Of a DNA stretch of 53,873 bases, positions 45,639-53,873 are shown piece after piece; the first letter of the stretch is position 1; each line of letters opens with the position of its first letter. The position numbers were made by a program, and so were the translations under genes. Under the pieces are notes generated by a model, which ran no database searches, was not told the origin of the DNA, and saw only the letters and a program-made list of their open reading frames with translations. The DNA comes from Williamwhitmania taraxaci (GTDB lineage: Bacteria > Bacteroidota > Bacteroidia > Bacteroidales > Williamwhitmaniaceae): the NCBI RefSeq assembly GCF_900096565.1, contig NZ_FMYP01000017.1, positions 1 to 53,873 of the forward strand. Direction: 5' to 3'.

Positions 45639-45650
45639 GCATTTAGGCTA

Positions 45651-47816
45651 CTAGATTGCAAATCCAATCATGGTAATGTCGTCTATTTGTTCACGCCCGC
45701 CCTTATGTGCCTGGTGAGCCATCAGCAATCGCTGCTTCTGTTTCGCCATGGGTAGCCGGTATATTTCGGATAATAAACTCTTTAATGTGGCAACTCCAAA
45801 CTTCCTATCATCCTCATTTAACTGATCCGAAAACCCATCTGAAAAGAGGTAAACCACGGTTGGTTCGTCTAACGTAATTTTATTTAGCGTAAATTTCCGA
45901 GTCGCCTCCAGCTGGTAACCGCCAATGGATCGAGAATCGCCGGCTATCTTTATAAATTCATTCCCCTTAAACATATAAAGTGGACGTTTGGCCCCAGAAA
46001 AAGTGAGTGTTCCTTCAAGTTTATCGTATAGAACAATAGCAATATCCATACCCGAATGAGAATGTGGAGAATCCGCATCCTGTTTAAGCGCTTCCCGCAC
46101 CATTATATTCAATTTCTCCAGCACCAGAGCTGGGTCTGTAATTTCACTTTCTACTACAATTTGATTTAGAAGCGTATTGCCAATCATCGACATGAATCCC
46201 CCTGCCACACCATGTCCAGTACAGTCTGCTAAAGCAAACAGTGTGCATTCATTCGTTTTGTAGGTCCAATAAAAGTCGCCAGAAACCACATCTTTGGGCT
46301 GATATAGAATAAAATAATCCCTGAAAATGGCTGAGAACACATGGTCTTCAGGTAGAATAGCTTCTTGAATAGTTTTAGCATATTCGAGACTACTCATAAT
46401 TCGCTCATTTTGCTGTTCAATCTGGCGTTGACGCTCTTTTAAAACCTCATTTGCATGCTCAATTTCATCGCGCTGAGCCAATATCTCCTCTTGCTGCTGC
46501 ATCAATTCTTCGTTCTTTTCGAGAATCTCATTCTGATGCTCCTCTAGTTTCACAAATAGAAGTTGCTTATTTCGGTAGTTTCGGTATAGAACAGCCAATA
46601 ATGCCAATAGCACAACAACAATTATAGAAAGCATTACTCTGATAGCCAGTTGCCATCGACTCTTTTCTCCAGCAATAACAGAACGCTTCTCTTGTTCCAC
46701 CTCGATATTATGCTGTTCCTTTTCGAAATCAAATCGCATTTGAGCACGAATTAGTTGCTCCGTTTTTTCCTTCGAAAATGAGCTATCACGAGCGGCAGTG
46801 TAACCTTGATGGTATGTCAGGGCTTGCTTATAGTTGCCGTTCTTCTGATAGTATTGACTAAGCTCAGCAGATACATCGCGTATTAACTCCCATGAACCAA
46901 TGGCTTTTGAAAGAGACAACGCTCTTAAAAGCAGGCGATGGCCCTCTTCTTTACGATTCAGTTCAATACAACAACTGCCCAAATTAGTCAGTACTTGGGC
47001 AATGCGGTAATTGTCTTTTAACTGTTCGAATACAAGCAACGACTTTGCATAAAATTCATACGCATAACTGCAGTCGCCTTTGCTTTTATAGATATTCCCA
47101 AGTTCATTTGAAATAACGGCTTGATTATCGCGGTCACCAATTTGCTCGCTCAACTCGAGCCCCTTCATGTAGAAAACAATCGCATCGGAATTATTCCCTT
47201 TCTTTTGGTATGCCTCGCCAATATTAATGTAGGAAATGGCTTGTCCGGGAATATCCTTAATCTTTTGGGAGATAACCTGAGATCGACCGTAGTAATCCAA
47301 CGCCTTATCGTAATCTTCTTGATAGAGATAAACTATCCCAATATTATTGAGTACAGCGGCCATCCCATCTAGGTCATGTAATTCATCCTTAATCTTTAGC
47401 GATTTGAGGTAACAGCGGAGCGCCAACGGATAATTTCCTAACATTCGGTTGACTGCCCCAATGTTGTTATAATTATTTGAGATGAGATCTTGGTTATGAA
47501 GTGAATCCGCAATGCCAAGGCTTTGGTTCAGGATGATAAGTGAATGACTTAAATCGCCTTTACATCGCAAAACAACTCCCATCCGATTCAAGGCTAACCC
47601 TTGGGTGTTTGCCAAACCCGCCTTCTTTGCCACCGCATACAAACTATCCGCCAGTTGAAAGGCTAAATCGTAAGCCCCTGTTGAAATAAGGTGATCAGTT
47701 CTCTTAAGGGCCGCACGTAGTTTAACGGTATCAACACTTTCAGCCGCACGACAAGTTAACCCTCCGAATAAAAGGATTTGAAGCGAAAATAAAATCAGGA
47801 CACTCAATCGAACCAT
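45651..47816 (-). CDS. TPR-containing SpoIIE-type PP2C phosphatase
   Basis: 721 residues from ATG 47816, which opens a signal peptide ending near LTCRAAES; an earlier in-frame ATG at 47894 adds 26 residues. Six or more TPR units fill about 40-330. A membrane helix follows (about 395-415, IRVMLSIIVVVLLALLAVLY), then a coiled coil rich in Glu/Gln and the SpoIIE/RsbU-type phosphatase (about 510-720) with VSGDFYWTYK, LADCTGHGVAGGFMSMIG and SDGFSDQ. The TPR part is periplasmic and the phosphatase cytoplasmic. Such proteins usually act on anti-sigma antagonists; no partner is adjacent. Confidence 0.92.
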   Translation of the reverse strand: MVRLSVLILFSLQILLFGGLTCRAAESVDTVKLRAALKRTDHLISTGAYDLAFQLADSLYAVAKKAGLANTQGLALNRMGVVLRCKGDLSHSLIILNQSLGIADSLHNQDLISNNYNNIGAVNRMLGNYPLALRCYLKSLKIKDELHDLDGMAAVLNNIGIVYLYQEDYDKALDYYGRSQVISQKIKDIPGQAISYINIGEAYQKKGNNSDAIVFYMKGLELSEQIGDRDNQAVISNELGNIYKSKGDCSYAYEFYAKSLLVFEQLKDNYRIAQVLTNLGSCCIELNRKEEGHRLLLRALSLSKAIGSWELIRDVSAELSQYYQKNGNYKQALTYHQGYTAARDSSFSKEKTEQLIRAQMRFDFEKEQHNIEVEQEKRSVIAGEKSRWQLAIRVMLSIIVVVLLALLAVLYRNYRNKQLLFVKLEEHQNEILEKNEELMQQQEEILAQRDEIEHANEVLKERQRQIEQQNERIMSSLEYAKTIQEAILPEDHVFSAIFRDYFILYQPKDVVSGDFYWTYKTNECTLFALADCTGHGVAGGFMSMIGNTLLNQIVVESEITDPALVLEKLNIMVREALKQDADSPHSHSGMDIAIVLYDKLEGTLTFSGAKRPLYMFKGNEFIKIAGDSRSIGGYQLEATRKFTLNKITLDEPTVVYLFSDGFSDQLNEDDRKFGVATLKSLLSEIYRLPMAKQKQRLLMAHQAHKGGREQIDDITMIGFAI

Positions 47817-48119
47817 TAATCGCACAATATTTTGAGGATCAATTATACAAAAAAATAATGGGTAATGACAGCAAGATCGAACTGTAAATAGCATAGACCA
47901 AATAGTTTTTGTGTCTTCGAAAATGCAATAGCATAAATGTTTATAGGTGTAATACTAACCCCAGTGTAATATCTCCGTATAAATTAAAGATTTTAAAATC
48001 CATCGTAGCCATTAGATTGGTTGATCATATATGCGAAATATTTGCATCCATCACAAAAATATATATATTTCAAAACTAAATATAAAGAAAAGTCAGCCTT
48101 ACCCCAAAAACCTAACCGT

Positions 48120-48812
48120 ATGACATTTGCCGCAAAAATTGTCGAACAGAACCTAACCCTAGTACGACCATCGGGATTACCTCTTGGATTCAAAACGCTG
48201 AACCCGGCAGAGCAGAAAGAGGTACAACAGTTGATCATTCAGTTTTACACGAAATACTTCAGCGACAACAACGAAAGAGTGCTTATCCTAGGAATCAACC
48301 CAGGTAGATATGGCGCTGGTATCACCGGCATCCCATTTACGGACCCAATCCGGTTGGCCGAAGATTGCAGCATTCCAAACGCATTTACTCCTAGGCCAGA
48401 ACTCTCCTCCGTATTTATCTACGAAATGATTGCCGCCTTTGGTGGGCCCGAAAAGTTTTATGAGCAGTTCTATTTCAATTCGGTATGTCCGCTTGGGTTT
48501 ACCCTCGATGGGAAGAATATTAATTACTACGATAACCGTGCCTTACAGAATGCACTAGACCCTTATATCGAGGAGCATATGAAAAGTCTAATCTCCTTGG
48601 GCCTTCGAACCGATGTTTGTTACTGTCTTGGAGAGGGGAAAAACTACCAGTATCTGAATAAACTGAATGAAACAAAGGGTTTCTTCCGGGAAATTATACC
48701 ACTTTCGCATCCTCGGTTTATTATGCAGTATAAGCTGAAGACCAGAAATGACTATGTGGATCAATACATTAAATCGTTTGAAGAGCATCGATTTAAGATA
48801 TTATCCCAATAA
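48120..48812 (+). CDS. SMUG2-like uracil-DNA glycosylase family protein
   Basis: 230 residues from ATG 48120; an upstream in-frame ATG (48021) adds 33 residues rich in Lys and Tyr that look non-coding. Motif 1 of the uracil-glycosylase superfamily is GINPGRYGAGITGIPFTDP (58-76) in the SMUG form. FYFNSVCPLGF holds the base-stacking Phe and the Asn region, and motif 2 is SHPRFIMQY. It should remove uracil or damaged bases from DNA. No other repair gene is near. Confidence 0.87.
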   Translation: MTFAAKIVEQNLTLVRPSGLPLGFKTLNPAEQKEVQQLIIQFYTKYFSDNNERVLILGINPGRYGAGITGIPFTDPIRLAEDCSIPNAFTPRPELSSVFIYEMIAAFGGPEKFYEQFYFNSVCPLGFTLDGKNINYYDNRALQNALDPYIEEHMKSLISLGLRTDVCYCLGEGKNYQYLNKLNETKGFFREIIPLSHPRFIMQYKLKTRNDYVDQYIKSFEEHRFKILSQ

Positions 48813-48955
48813 ACCATAGTGAGTTATTGGTGTATAATGGGAAACTCAGAGGGAAATACCCATTTGTTTTCTCATATTGCAATGAGAAAAACAATCCGTT
48901 TCAGTCAGAAAAGCATCCTTTTGTCAAAAAAAATAAAAAAAACAGCGCAGTCTGC

Positions 48956-48985
48956 TTGTGTTAAACTTTGGTGTCAATATATTTG
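48956..48985 (+). promoter_or_regulatory. Promoter of the TetR gene
   Basis: TTG (48956-48958), 19 bases, TATATTTG (48978-48985), 29 bases before the ATG. Confidence 0.65.
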
Positions 48986-49014
48986 TAACGAACACACCCT
49001 AAACTATCAAATCT

Positions 49015-49623
49015 ATGGTAAAGCGACACAAAGACAAACTGACTGAAAAACTTATCAAGGAAACCGCTAAGGAGGTATTCTTTGCAGAAGGAAAGTTTCA
49101 TGCCACAACCCAGGAGATTGCCACTAAAGCCGGGGTTAATAGAGCTCTCATCCATTACTACTTCCGTACTAGGGAGCAACTTTTCGAGTTGGTGCTACAA
49201 GATGCACTCAACAACTTTGCCTCGCGCCTTACCGATGTAGTATCATCGGACGCACCCTTTAAAGAAAAGGTATCGTCATTTATTGAGATGTTCACCGAGG
49301 CCACAATGAAATATCCTTACGTGGATGTATTTATTGTTACCGAGATTAACCGCAATGAGAATCCTAAGTTTAGGATACTCTCCCCAGAACTCGAGAACCT
49401 CATGAAAGAGAAGTTTGTGCCTGAACTGAAGAAGGAAATTGCAAATGGTACTATTGATGAGATTTCCACAAGCCAATTTATTGTGAACCTTCTCTCTCTT
49501 TGCTCTTACCCGCTCATTGCAAAACCAATCATTGCAAACATGTTTAGTCTTAAACAACGAGAGTATAAGGCGTTTCTTAAGGAGAGAAAAAATATTATTT
49601 TAAACCTGATTTTTAAAGCTTAG
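49015..49623 (+). CDS. TetR-family transcriptional regulator
   Basis: 202 residues. The N-terminal HTH is typical (KLIKETAKEVFFAEGKFHATTQEIATKAGVNRALIHYYFRTREQLFE, quoted in part; about 8-55). The ligand-binding half (about 60-200) is all-helical and not classifiable by eye. No transporter or enzyme gene that it would obviously control lies beside it. It has its own promoter, and a hairpin separates it from the HAD gene. Confidence 0.92.
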   Translation: MVKRHKDKLTEKLIKETAKEVFFAEGKFHATTQEIATKAGVNRALIHYYFRTREQLFELVLQDALNNFASRLTDVVSSDAPFKEKVSSFIEMFTEATMKYPYVDVFIVTEINRNENPKFRILSPELENLMKEKFVPELKKEIANGTIDEISTSQFIVNLLSLCSYPLIAKPIIANMFSLKQREYKAFLKERKNIILNLIFKA

Positions 49624-49654
49624 CGCTGCGGTTACTGCAAAGCGACAATTACAC

Positions 49655-49707
49655 ATAGCAACAACACAATCCGGATAAATCATCGGAGTTGGGTTGTTGC
49701 TATTTTT
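49655..49707 (+). terminator. Terminator of the TetR gene, overlapping a promoter box
   Basis: ATAGCAACAAC (49655-49665) pairs with GTTGTTGCTAT (49693-49703), followed by TTTT. The end of the stem and the T run form TATTTTTG, a -7 type box for the next gene. Confidence 0.7.
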
Positions 49708-49762
49708 GTCTGATTCTGGTTACCGTCAAAAAGGCGTTAATCTTAAGCAATAGTTTTATTCA

Positions 49763-50410
49763 ATGCCATACAAAGGTTTTATTTTTGATTTTAATGGCAC
49801 TCTCTTTTGGGATACTCCTCTGCACGATAAAGCATGGGGATTATTTCTGGAAAGGCATGGTTACTCACTCACCCATGAAGAGATGGCCCATGTAATTCAT
49901 GGGAAAATGAATAAGGATATACTGCCTGCAATTTCCCAGAACCAACTAACACAGGAAAACATCGCCATGTATGCCGATGAAAAGGAACTCATATACAGAG
50001 AACTTTGCCTGCAGCACGGGATGACCCTTGCCCCTGGAGCTATAAATCTGCTGAACAATCTAGTAACCATGGGTGTGAGATGTGCCATAGCAACGGCTTC
50101 TCCTGCGGTTAATGTGCATTTCTATATTGAGCAATTTGGCCTGCATAAATGGTTTCGGTCCAACACCATAATATGCGACAATGGAGAATACCGTAGTAAA
50201 CCCTTCCCCGATCTATTTATTGAAGCAGCAAAACAGATTAACCTTCCTCCCGATTTGTGCATAGTAGCAGAAGACTCGTTGGCAGGTCTTAAGGCAGCTA
50301 TAAATGCACGCGCAGGTAAGATTTACTGTGTAGGACCTGCATCCATTATTACCGATTCGAGCGTTGAAACAATCTCCCACTTCGACCAAGTTGACCTTTC
50401 CCTTTTCTAA
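49763..50410 (+). CDS. HAD-family hydrolase (beta-phosphoglucomutase-like)
   Basis: 215 residues. Motif I is FDFNGTLFWD with nucleophile D9, but the usual second Asp (DxD) is Asn11. Motif II is IATASPA. Motif III Lys lies in YRSKPFPDLFIEAAK, and motif IV is VAEDSLAGLKAA. The cap is the helical C1 type of the phosphoglucomutase/phosphatase group. The DxN form occurs in some HAD proteins and may change the general acid step. The substrate is unknown. Confidence 0.9.
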   Translation: MPYKGFIFDFNGTLFWDTPLHDKAWGLFLERHGYSLTHEEMAHVIHGKMNKDILPAISQNQLTQENIAMYADEKELIYRELCLQHGMTLAPGAINLLNNLVTMGVRCAIATASPAVNVHFYIEQFGLHKWFRSNTIICDNGEYRSKPFPDLFIEAAKQINLPPDLCIVAEDSLAGLKAAINARAGKIYCVGPASIITDSSVETISHFDQVDLSLF

Positions 50411-50441
50411 AGGATTAGCAAAGAATCCTTCGCTAATCCTT
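50410..50441 (+). terminator. Hairpin after the HAD gene
   Basis: AAGGATTAGC pairs with GCTAATCCTT just at the stop codon. The T tract is weak, so termination may be partial. Confidence 0.5.
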
Positions 50442-50551
50442 ATCGAATATCCAAGAATGACCCACCCAACTATCAAAAGCATAAACACTAGAGGATGAAT
50501 ATCCATCCAAAAAATTGACTTTCTATTGTTATTGTTGTAAATTTACTGAAT

Positions 50552-50571
50552 GGGGAAAATATTTTATCCCC
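50552..50571. promoter_or_regulatory. Palindrome before the lipoprotein gene
   Basis: GGGGAAAATATTTTATCCCC is a near-perfect 20-base palindrome 28 bases before the ATG, a possible operator. Confidence 0.3.
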
Positions 50572-50598
50572 ACAACATTAACCCTAATTGCATACACC

Positions 50599-51417
50599 AT
50601 GAAAAAAATTATGCTACTGCTGCTTTGCACTGCAATGCTTTTTACTGGATGCAAGAAGCATGAACCGACCGAAAAAACAATTTTAGGCTGGTGGACCCCC
50701 TACTACTTTATGCCCGAAAAACTAAATGGAAAAGTGAAAGTGGTAAAGGAACAAAACTACTGGGCTGTTTACGAAAATGGACAGATCATCAAAGGCGAAC
50801 TGATTGCCGCATCTGAGAAAAAAAACATAGGATGGACCGACGACTTCGATGCCCTTTTCGACGAACAGGGGCAGATACTCAAATGTGACCTCTTAAATAC
50901 TCAAGGAATCACAAGCGGAAGTTGGTTAATAACGCTCGATGAGGGTATCCCAACCATCGCCACCTGGCAAGAGCACGATTCAGTTACAACAACGGTTGCC
51001 ATTAAGACGGACAAAAAAGGGAACATTGTGGAGACCAATTTTTATAGCGGCACTTCTAAAGAGTTGCTATACCGAACCGACTGGGTGTATGCAAAAAACA
51101 ATGAATTCATTAGGGCAATTTGGTACGATACTCAGGGGAAACTTACGAAAAACAACCGATATACCTGGAACAGCGACGAACAAGTTACCGAAATAGAATC
51201 TTACACAGGAGCAGATTCCCTAGTCGTTAAATTTTCCATTGCTTATAACAAAAAAGGCTTCTCCAAAAAGCAGGAACGCATTGCCCCAAATGGACAGGCA
51301 CTGAAAAAGGTTATGATAAAGTATGAATACGATGAGAATCTCAACTGGATTAGAGCCGTATTCTTCGAGGATGAAAAACCATTGGCCGTAGCCGAAAGAA
51401 CCTACGAGTACTACTAA
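50599..51417 (+). CDS. Putative lipoprotein with YD/RHS-like beta repeats
   Basis: 272 residues from ATG 50599, chosen because KKIMLLLLCTAMLFTGC is a clean lipoprotein signal (Cys18); an upstream in-frame ATG at 50515 is ignored. The mature part has short repeated beta-hairpins of the form Y-D-x-x-G-K/N, for example IWYDTQGKLTKNNRYTW, IAYNKKGFSKKQERI and YEYDENLNWIRAVF. These resemble MORN/RHS-like repeats of Bacteroidota surface proteins. The function is unknown. It ends convergent with a CYTH-domain gene at a shared terminator. Confidence 0.8.
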   Translation: MKKIMLLLLCTAMLFTGCKKHEPTEKTILGWWTPYYFMPEKLNGKVKVVKEQNYWAVYENGQIIKGELIAASEKKNIGWTDDFDALFDEQGQILKCDLLNTQGITSGSWLITLDEGIPTIATWQEHDSVTTTVAIKTDKKGNIVETNFYSGTSKELLYRTDWVYAKNNEFIRAIWYDTQGKLTKNNRYTWNSDEQVTEIESYTGADSLVVKFSIAYNKKGFSKKQERIAPNGQALKKVMIKYEYDENLNWIRAVFFEDEKPLAVAERTYEYY

Positions 51418-51428
51418 TTGCCTTCCGA

Positions 51429-51461
51429 ATAAAAAAAGTCCTCCTAAGGGGGACTTTTATT
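51429..51461. terminator. Bidirectional terminator
   Basis: AAAAGTCC and GGACTTTT form the stem with A and T runs on either side. It overlaps the last codons of the CYTH gene. Confidence 0.8.
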
Positions 51462-51933
51462 TTTCTACCCAACAATTGTAAGGGGTTTGTGCAATATTAG
51501 AGTTGTAATAGCGAATATCACTCGTTACCTCCTTCTCGACCCAGGTTGGCGATACAAAAGATTCGAGTTCACTGTCTAGCTCAATTTCAGCAATTATCAA
51601 TCCTTCATTAGCACCAAGGAATTCGTCCACCTCCCAAGTTTTACCATAGACCTCAACTTTGTAGCGCACTTTTGACACTTCATTTGCCGAAAAGTTGTTT
51701 AATAGTTCTTCCGCCTCTTCCTGTGGAATTAAGTACTCATACTCCTGCCTTGTAGCTCCTCGACTAATCCCCTTAATGGTAAGATAACCATCGGTGTCGG
51801 TAAGCCTTACTCGGATAGTCTTTTCAGGATCGGAGAGGATGTAGCCCTGCCGAAGCAACTTTCCCGGACCCTTGTCAGCCTGATTCCACTTTTCCTTTAT
51901 CACTAAAAACTTCCGTTCGATTTCTATTCCCAT
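51457..51933 (-). CDS. CYTH-domain protein (triphosphate tunnel enzyme)
   Basis: 158 residues from ATG 51933, so that the protein begins MGIEIERKFLV with the conserved ExExK; an ATG three codons earlier is possible. Further acidic and basic tunnel strands are IRVRLTDTDGYLTIKG, RQEYEYLIP, KVRYKVEVYGKTWEVDEF and IAEIELDSE. Single-domain bacterial members are inorganic triphosphatases or bind organic triphosphates. It stands alone, between a terminator and a divergent peptidase gene. Confidence 0.92.
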   Translation of the reverse strand: MGIEIERKFLVIKEKWNQADKGPGKLLRQGYILSDPEKTIRVRLTDTDGYLTIKGISRGATRQEYEYLIPQEEAEELLNNFSANEVSKVRYKVEVYGKTWEVDEFLGANEGLIIAEIELDSELESFVSPTWVEKEVTSDIRYYNSNIAQTPYNCWVEK

Positions 51934-52010
51934 CGCGAGCAATCACTTATTTCATTCAACATAACGGCTTATAATACATACCAAATGTAAGTATTTATAA
52001 CCAATATCAG

Positions 52011-52043
52011 AAAGAGGCAACTAAAACCAGTGGCCTCTTTTTT
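52011..52043 (+). terminator. Orphan terminator-like hairpin
   Basis: AAAGAGGC (52011-52018) pairs with GCCTCTTT (52033-52040), followed by more T. No plus-strand gene lies just upstream, so it may end a short RNA or act as a leader attenuator. Confidence 0.5.
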
Positions 52044-52151
52044 ATGCTACTAGTTGGCAACATGATATCATTCGAATAGATGATCGTTCTCACTAAAAAT
52101 ACACTTTTAAAACCATACATTTAAGACCTTGAAATAGTAAACTAAACGCAA

Positions 52152-53468
52152 ATGAAGAAGATAATCGCACCATTCCTACTGCTTGGCCTATTCGTAATTC
52201 TAATTTCGGCCAAGCCCATTCCCCAAACACCCGAGGAGATACTCTCCCAAATTTCGTTTGTGGATAGCTTTTCTCGGATCAAAAACGATAGCACTATGTT
52301 CGCCTCAACCTACGTGGTGTGGTTTAAGATGCCTATTGATCATAACGATCCCAACAGCCCCACATTCCCGCTCAAGGGTTACTATTCGCACCGCGATTTC
52401 AATAAGCCAATGGTGGTGGTAATTGATGGGTATGCCATGTATACCTCCCGCCCCAATGAGTTATCGCGTATTCTTGGCTCGAACCAGCTAACCATTGAGC
52501 ACCGATTCTTCGACCAAAGCCGACCAAAAGATTCAATCCCCTGGTCGAAGCTCACCATTCGCCAGGCGGCAGCCGATGAGCACCAGATAATACAAGCCTT
52601 TAAGCAATACTACCATAAAAAATGGGCGTCTACCGGCATAAGCAAGAGCGGGCAAACCACTATCTTCCACCGAAGGTTTTATCCAAACGATGTAGACGTA
52701 AGCGTACCATACGTTGCACCGTTAAACCAATCGAATGAGGAACCACGGGTTTACTCCTTTCTGCAAAAAGTTGGAACAGCCGAAACACGAGCAAAGATTT
52801 ACCAATACCAGCTCGAACTTTTTAAGAACAAGGCAACAATTCTACCCCTATTTAAGAAGTTAGCCGAGACCAAAGGATGGAAATTTTCCATGGGAATCGA
52901 AAGAGCGTATGACCTAAGCGTGCTCGAATATTCCTTTGCCTTTTGGCAATGGGGTACGCCAGTGGATAGCATTCCGGCCAAAGGATCATCGGCCAAAATT
53001 CTCTTTAAACACTTCGCAGATGTTAACCCATTTACCTTCTTTGAGGATGGAGAGGTGGAAACATCGCGCCCATTCTTTTACCAAGCCATGACCGAAATGG
53101 GAATGTATGGCTACGACATTAAGCCATTTAATCAATACTTAAAGGATACCGCAAATATCACCTTTGGATTTACCATGCCTAAAGGATATGCACCCGTTTT
53201 CCGTCCCGAATCGATGCGCGACATCGACCGCTGGGTAAAAGATTCCGGAAACTACATGCTATACATCTATGGCCAAAACGATGCTTGGAGCTCAACGGCC
53301 GTTGAGCCCGGAACAAAAACCAACGCCGTAAAGATGGTGAACCCCGGCGGAAGCCATGGCACCCGAATCAGAAGTTTCCCACAACCAATGCAGGATAGCA
53401 TCTACACGGTATTGGGAAAATGGATGGATGTAGATCTATCGACATTTAAAAAAACAAATACTAAATAA
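52152..53468 (+). CDS. Secreted S37-type (PS-10) peptidase
   Basis: 438 residues. A signal peptide (APFLLLGLFVILISAKP) precedes an alpha/beta-hydrolase fold. QLTIEHRFFDQSRP and the nucleophile region STGISKSGQTTIFHRRFYPNDVD resemble the S37 family (GxSKGG..HRRFFPDDVD). YGQNDAW holds the likely catalytic Asp and NPGGSHGTR the His. S37 members are tripeptidyl aminopeptidases or similar secreted enzymes. The exact activity is inferred. Confidence 0.85.
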   Translation: MKKIIAPFLLLGLFVILISAKPIPQTPEEILSQISFVDSFSRIKNDSTMFASTYVVWFKMPIDHNDPNSPTFPLKGYYSHRDFNKPMVVVIDGYAMYTSRPNELSRILGSNQLTIEHRFFDQSRPKDSIPWSKLTIRQAAADEHQIIQAFKQYYHKKWASTGISKSGQTTIFHRRFYPNDVDVSVPYVAPLNQSNEEPRVYSFLQKVGTAETRAKIYQYQLELFKNKATILPLFKKLAETKGWKFSMGIERAYDLSVLEYSFAFWQWGTPVDSIPAKGSSAKILFKHFADVNPFTFFEDGEVETSRPFFYQAMTEMGMYGYDIKPFNQYLKDTANITFGFTMPKGYAPVFRPESMRDIDRWVKDSGNYMLYIYGQNDAWSSTAVEPGTKTNAVKMVNPGGSHGTRIRSFPQPMQDSIYTVLGKWMDVDLSTFKKTNTK

Positions 53469-53873
53469 CCACGGAGACACAGGATAATGTGCCAATGAGA
53501 CAATATGCCAATGAGACGATGAGGCAATTAAAAAAAGTAAATGCTTTATCCGCTACGCGGAAATTTCTCCGTATTCTCCGTGCCTCTGTGTAACATTTCA
53601 TTTTGCTTACTATCAAACATCCTTAATCATGGAATATGCACATCCAAAACTCTTCTGTGAATGCGGCGCAAATAGATTCAGCTCATTTGATGCCGGTGGT
53701 GCGCGCCGCTACGTGGATTTTTATTCGTTAACCGAGGGCTTTCCCGCTTCGCGGTTCGCCCCCGGCTATTATATTACGGCCCTTCAGGCCTAAAAAGAAA
53801 AAACATTATGCTATCTCCGTGTTCTCCGTGCCTCTGTGTAACATTTCATTTTGCTTACTATCAAACATCCTTA
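53469..53873. repeat. Dispersed intergenic repeats at the right edge
   Basis: A 60-base direct repeat (TCTCCGTnTTCTCCGTGCCTC then CTGTGTAACATTTC and onward) occurs at 53566-53625 and again at 53814-53873, where the window ends. Just after the peptidase gene, CCACGGAGACACAG (53470-53483) is an inverted relative of its first part. Two 16-base units with CCAATGAGAC follow at about 53489-53520. Between the long copies, a 55-codon frame (53629-53793) ends in GYYITALQA and looks like repeat-derived sequence, not a gene. This kind of sequence recurs between genes in many Bacteroidota genomes. Confidence 0.75.

Noticed and set aside
53489-53520. Possible CRISPR-like short repeats (CCAATGAGAC units)
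   Set aside because: Only two or three adjacent units without spacers; not a CRISPR array.
53629-53793. 55-codon frame at the right edge
   Set aside because: It lies between copies of a direct repeat and its end (GYYITALQA) resembles recurrent intergenic repeat sequence.

Overview
The window is a 53.9 kb piece of a Bacteroidota chromosome, most likely class Bacteroidia (Bacteroidales or Marinilabiliales type). The evidence is the gene content: a type III glutamine synthetase, a PorE-like TPR/beta-propeller/OmpA protein, DUF1573, DUF3109, DUF4154, a long PurM and an M3 peptidase lipoprotein. There are also many upstream boxes of the Bacteroidota form TTTG-N19..21-TAnnTTTG, and Shine-Dalgarno sequences are weak. 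No rRNA gene, CRISPR array, prophage or replication origin was seen; there is one tRNA gene, tRNA-Phe(GAA). Species cannot be named from this sequence.

Layout. 1-1640 is a mobile-element scar: the 3' end of an IS4-type transposase, a gene remnant, and a complete IS30 element. 1883-10369 carries a chemoreceptor, era-der, two small secreted proteins and valS. 10428-11336 is a non-coding island with dispersed-repeat sequence, hairpins and a 12-unit 21-bp tandem array, placed just before a type I-like glnA. 12878-19892 holds pdxH, yihY-nadC, rlmH and a 1210-residue sensor kinase. 20008-24350 is a minus-strand block: a secreted Lys/Ala-rich coiled coil, an ECF sigma factor, a MerR regulator with a cobalamin-type domain, an O-methyltransferase and an M16 peptidase. 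24594-36241 is a plus-strand block: tRNA-Phe, gpmI, DUF3109, M20 dipeptidase, glnN, a PorE-like protein, purM, prfA and pyrF. 36413-40919 is a minus-strand block: a secreted caspase-like protein, a secreted companion, a LuxR-type regulator with a degenerate receiver, and a RIC/YtfE-like di-iron protein. 41247-53468 holds DUF1573, an aminotransferase, a deleted SDR gene, an M3 peptidase, a TPR-SpoIIE phosphatase, a SMUG2-like glycosylase, a TetR regulator, a HAD hydrolase, a lipoprotein, a CYTH protein and an S37-type peptidase. 53469-53873 is again dispersed repeats.

How the genes work together. Most are core housekeeping: ribosome assembly GTPases, tRNA charging, rRNA methylation, translation termination, glycolysis, purine, pyrimidine, NAD and PLP synthesis, and two different glutamine synthetases. 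The accessory interest is regulatory. One pair is a B12-type MerR regulator with a stand-alone ECF sigma factor, without the carotenoid genes such pairs often control. Another is a RIC-like di-iron protein overlapping an apparently phosphorylation-independent regulator, upstream of a secreted caspase-like pair. Convergent genes are separated by strong, often bidirectional terminators.

The candidates most worth following are the di-iron/regulator/caspase block, the MerR-ECF pair and the 21-bp repeat array. None of these is proven novel from sequence alone.
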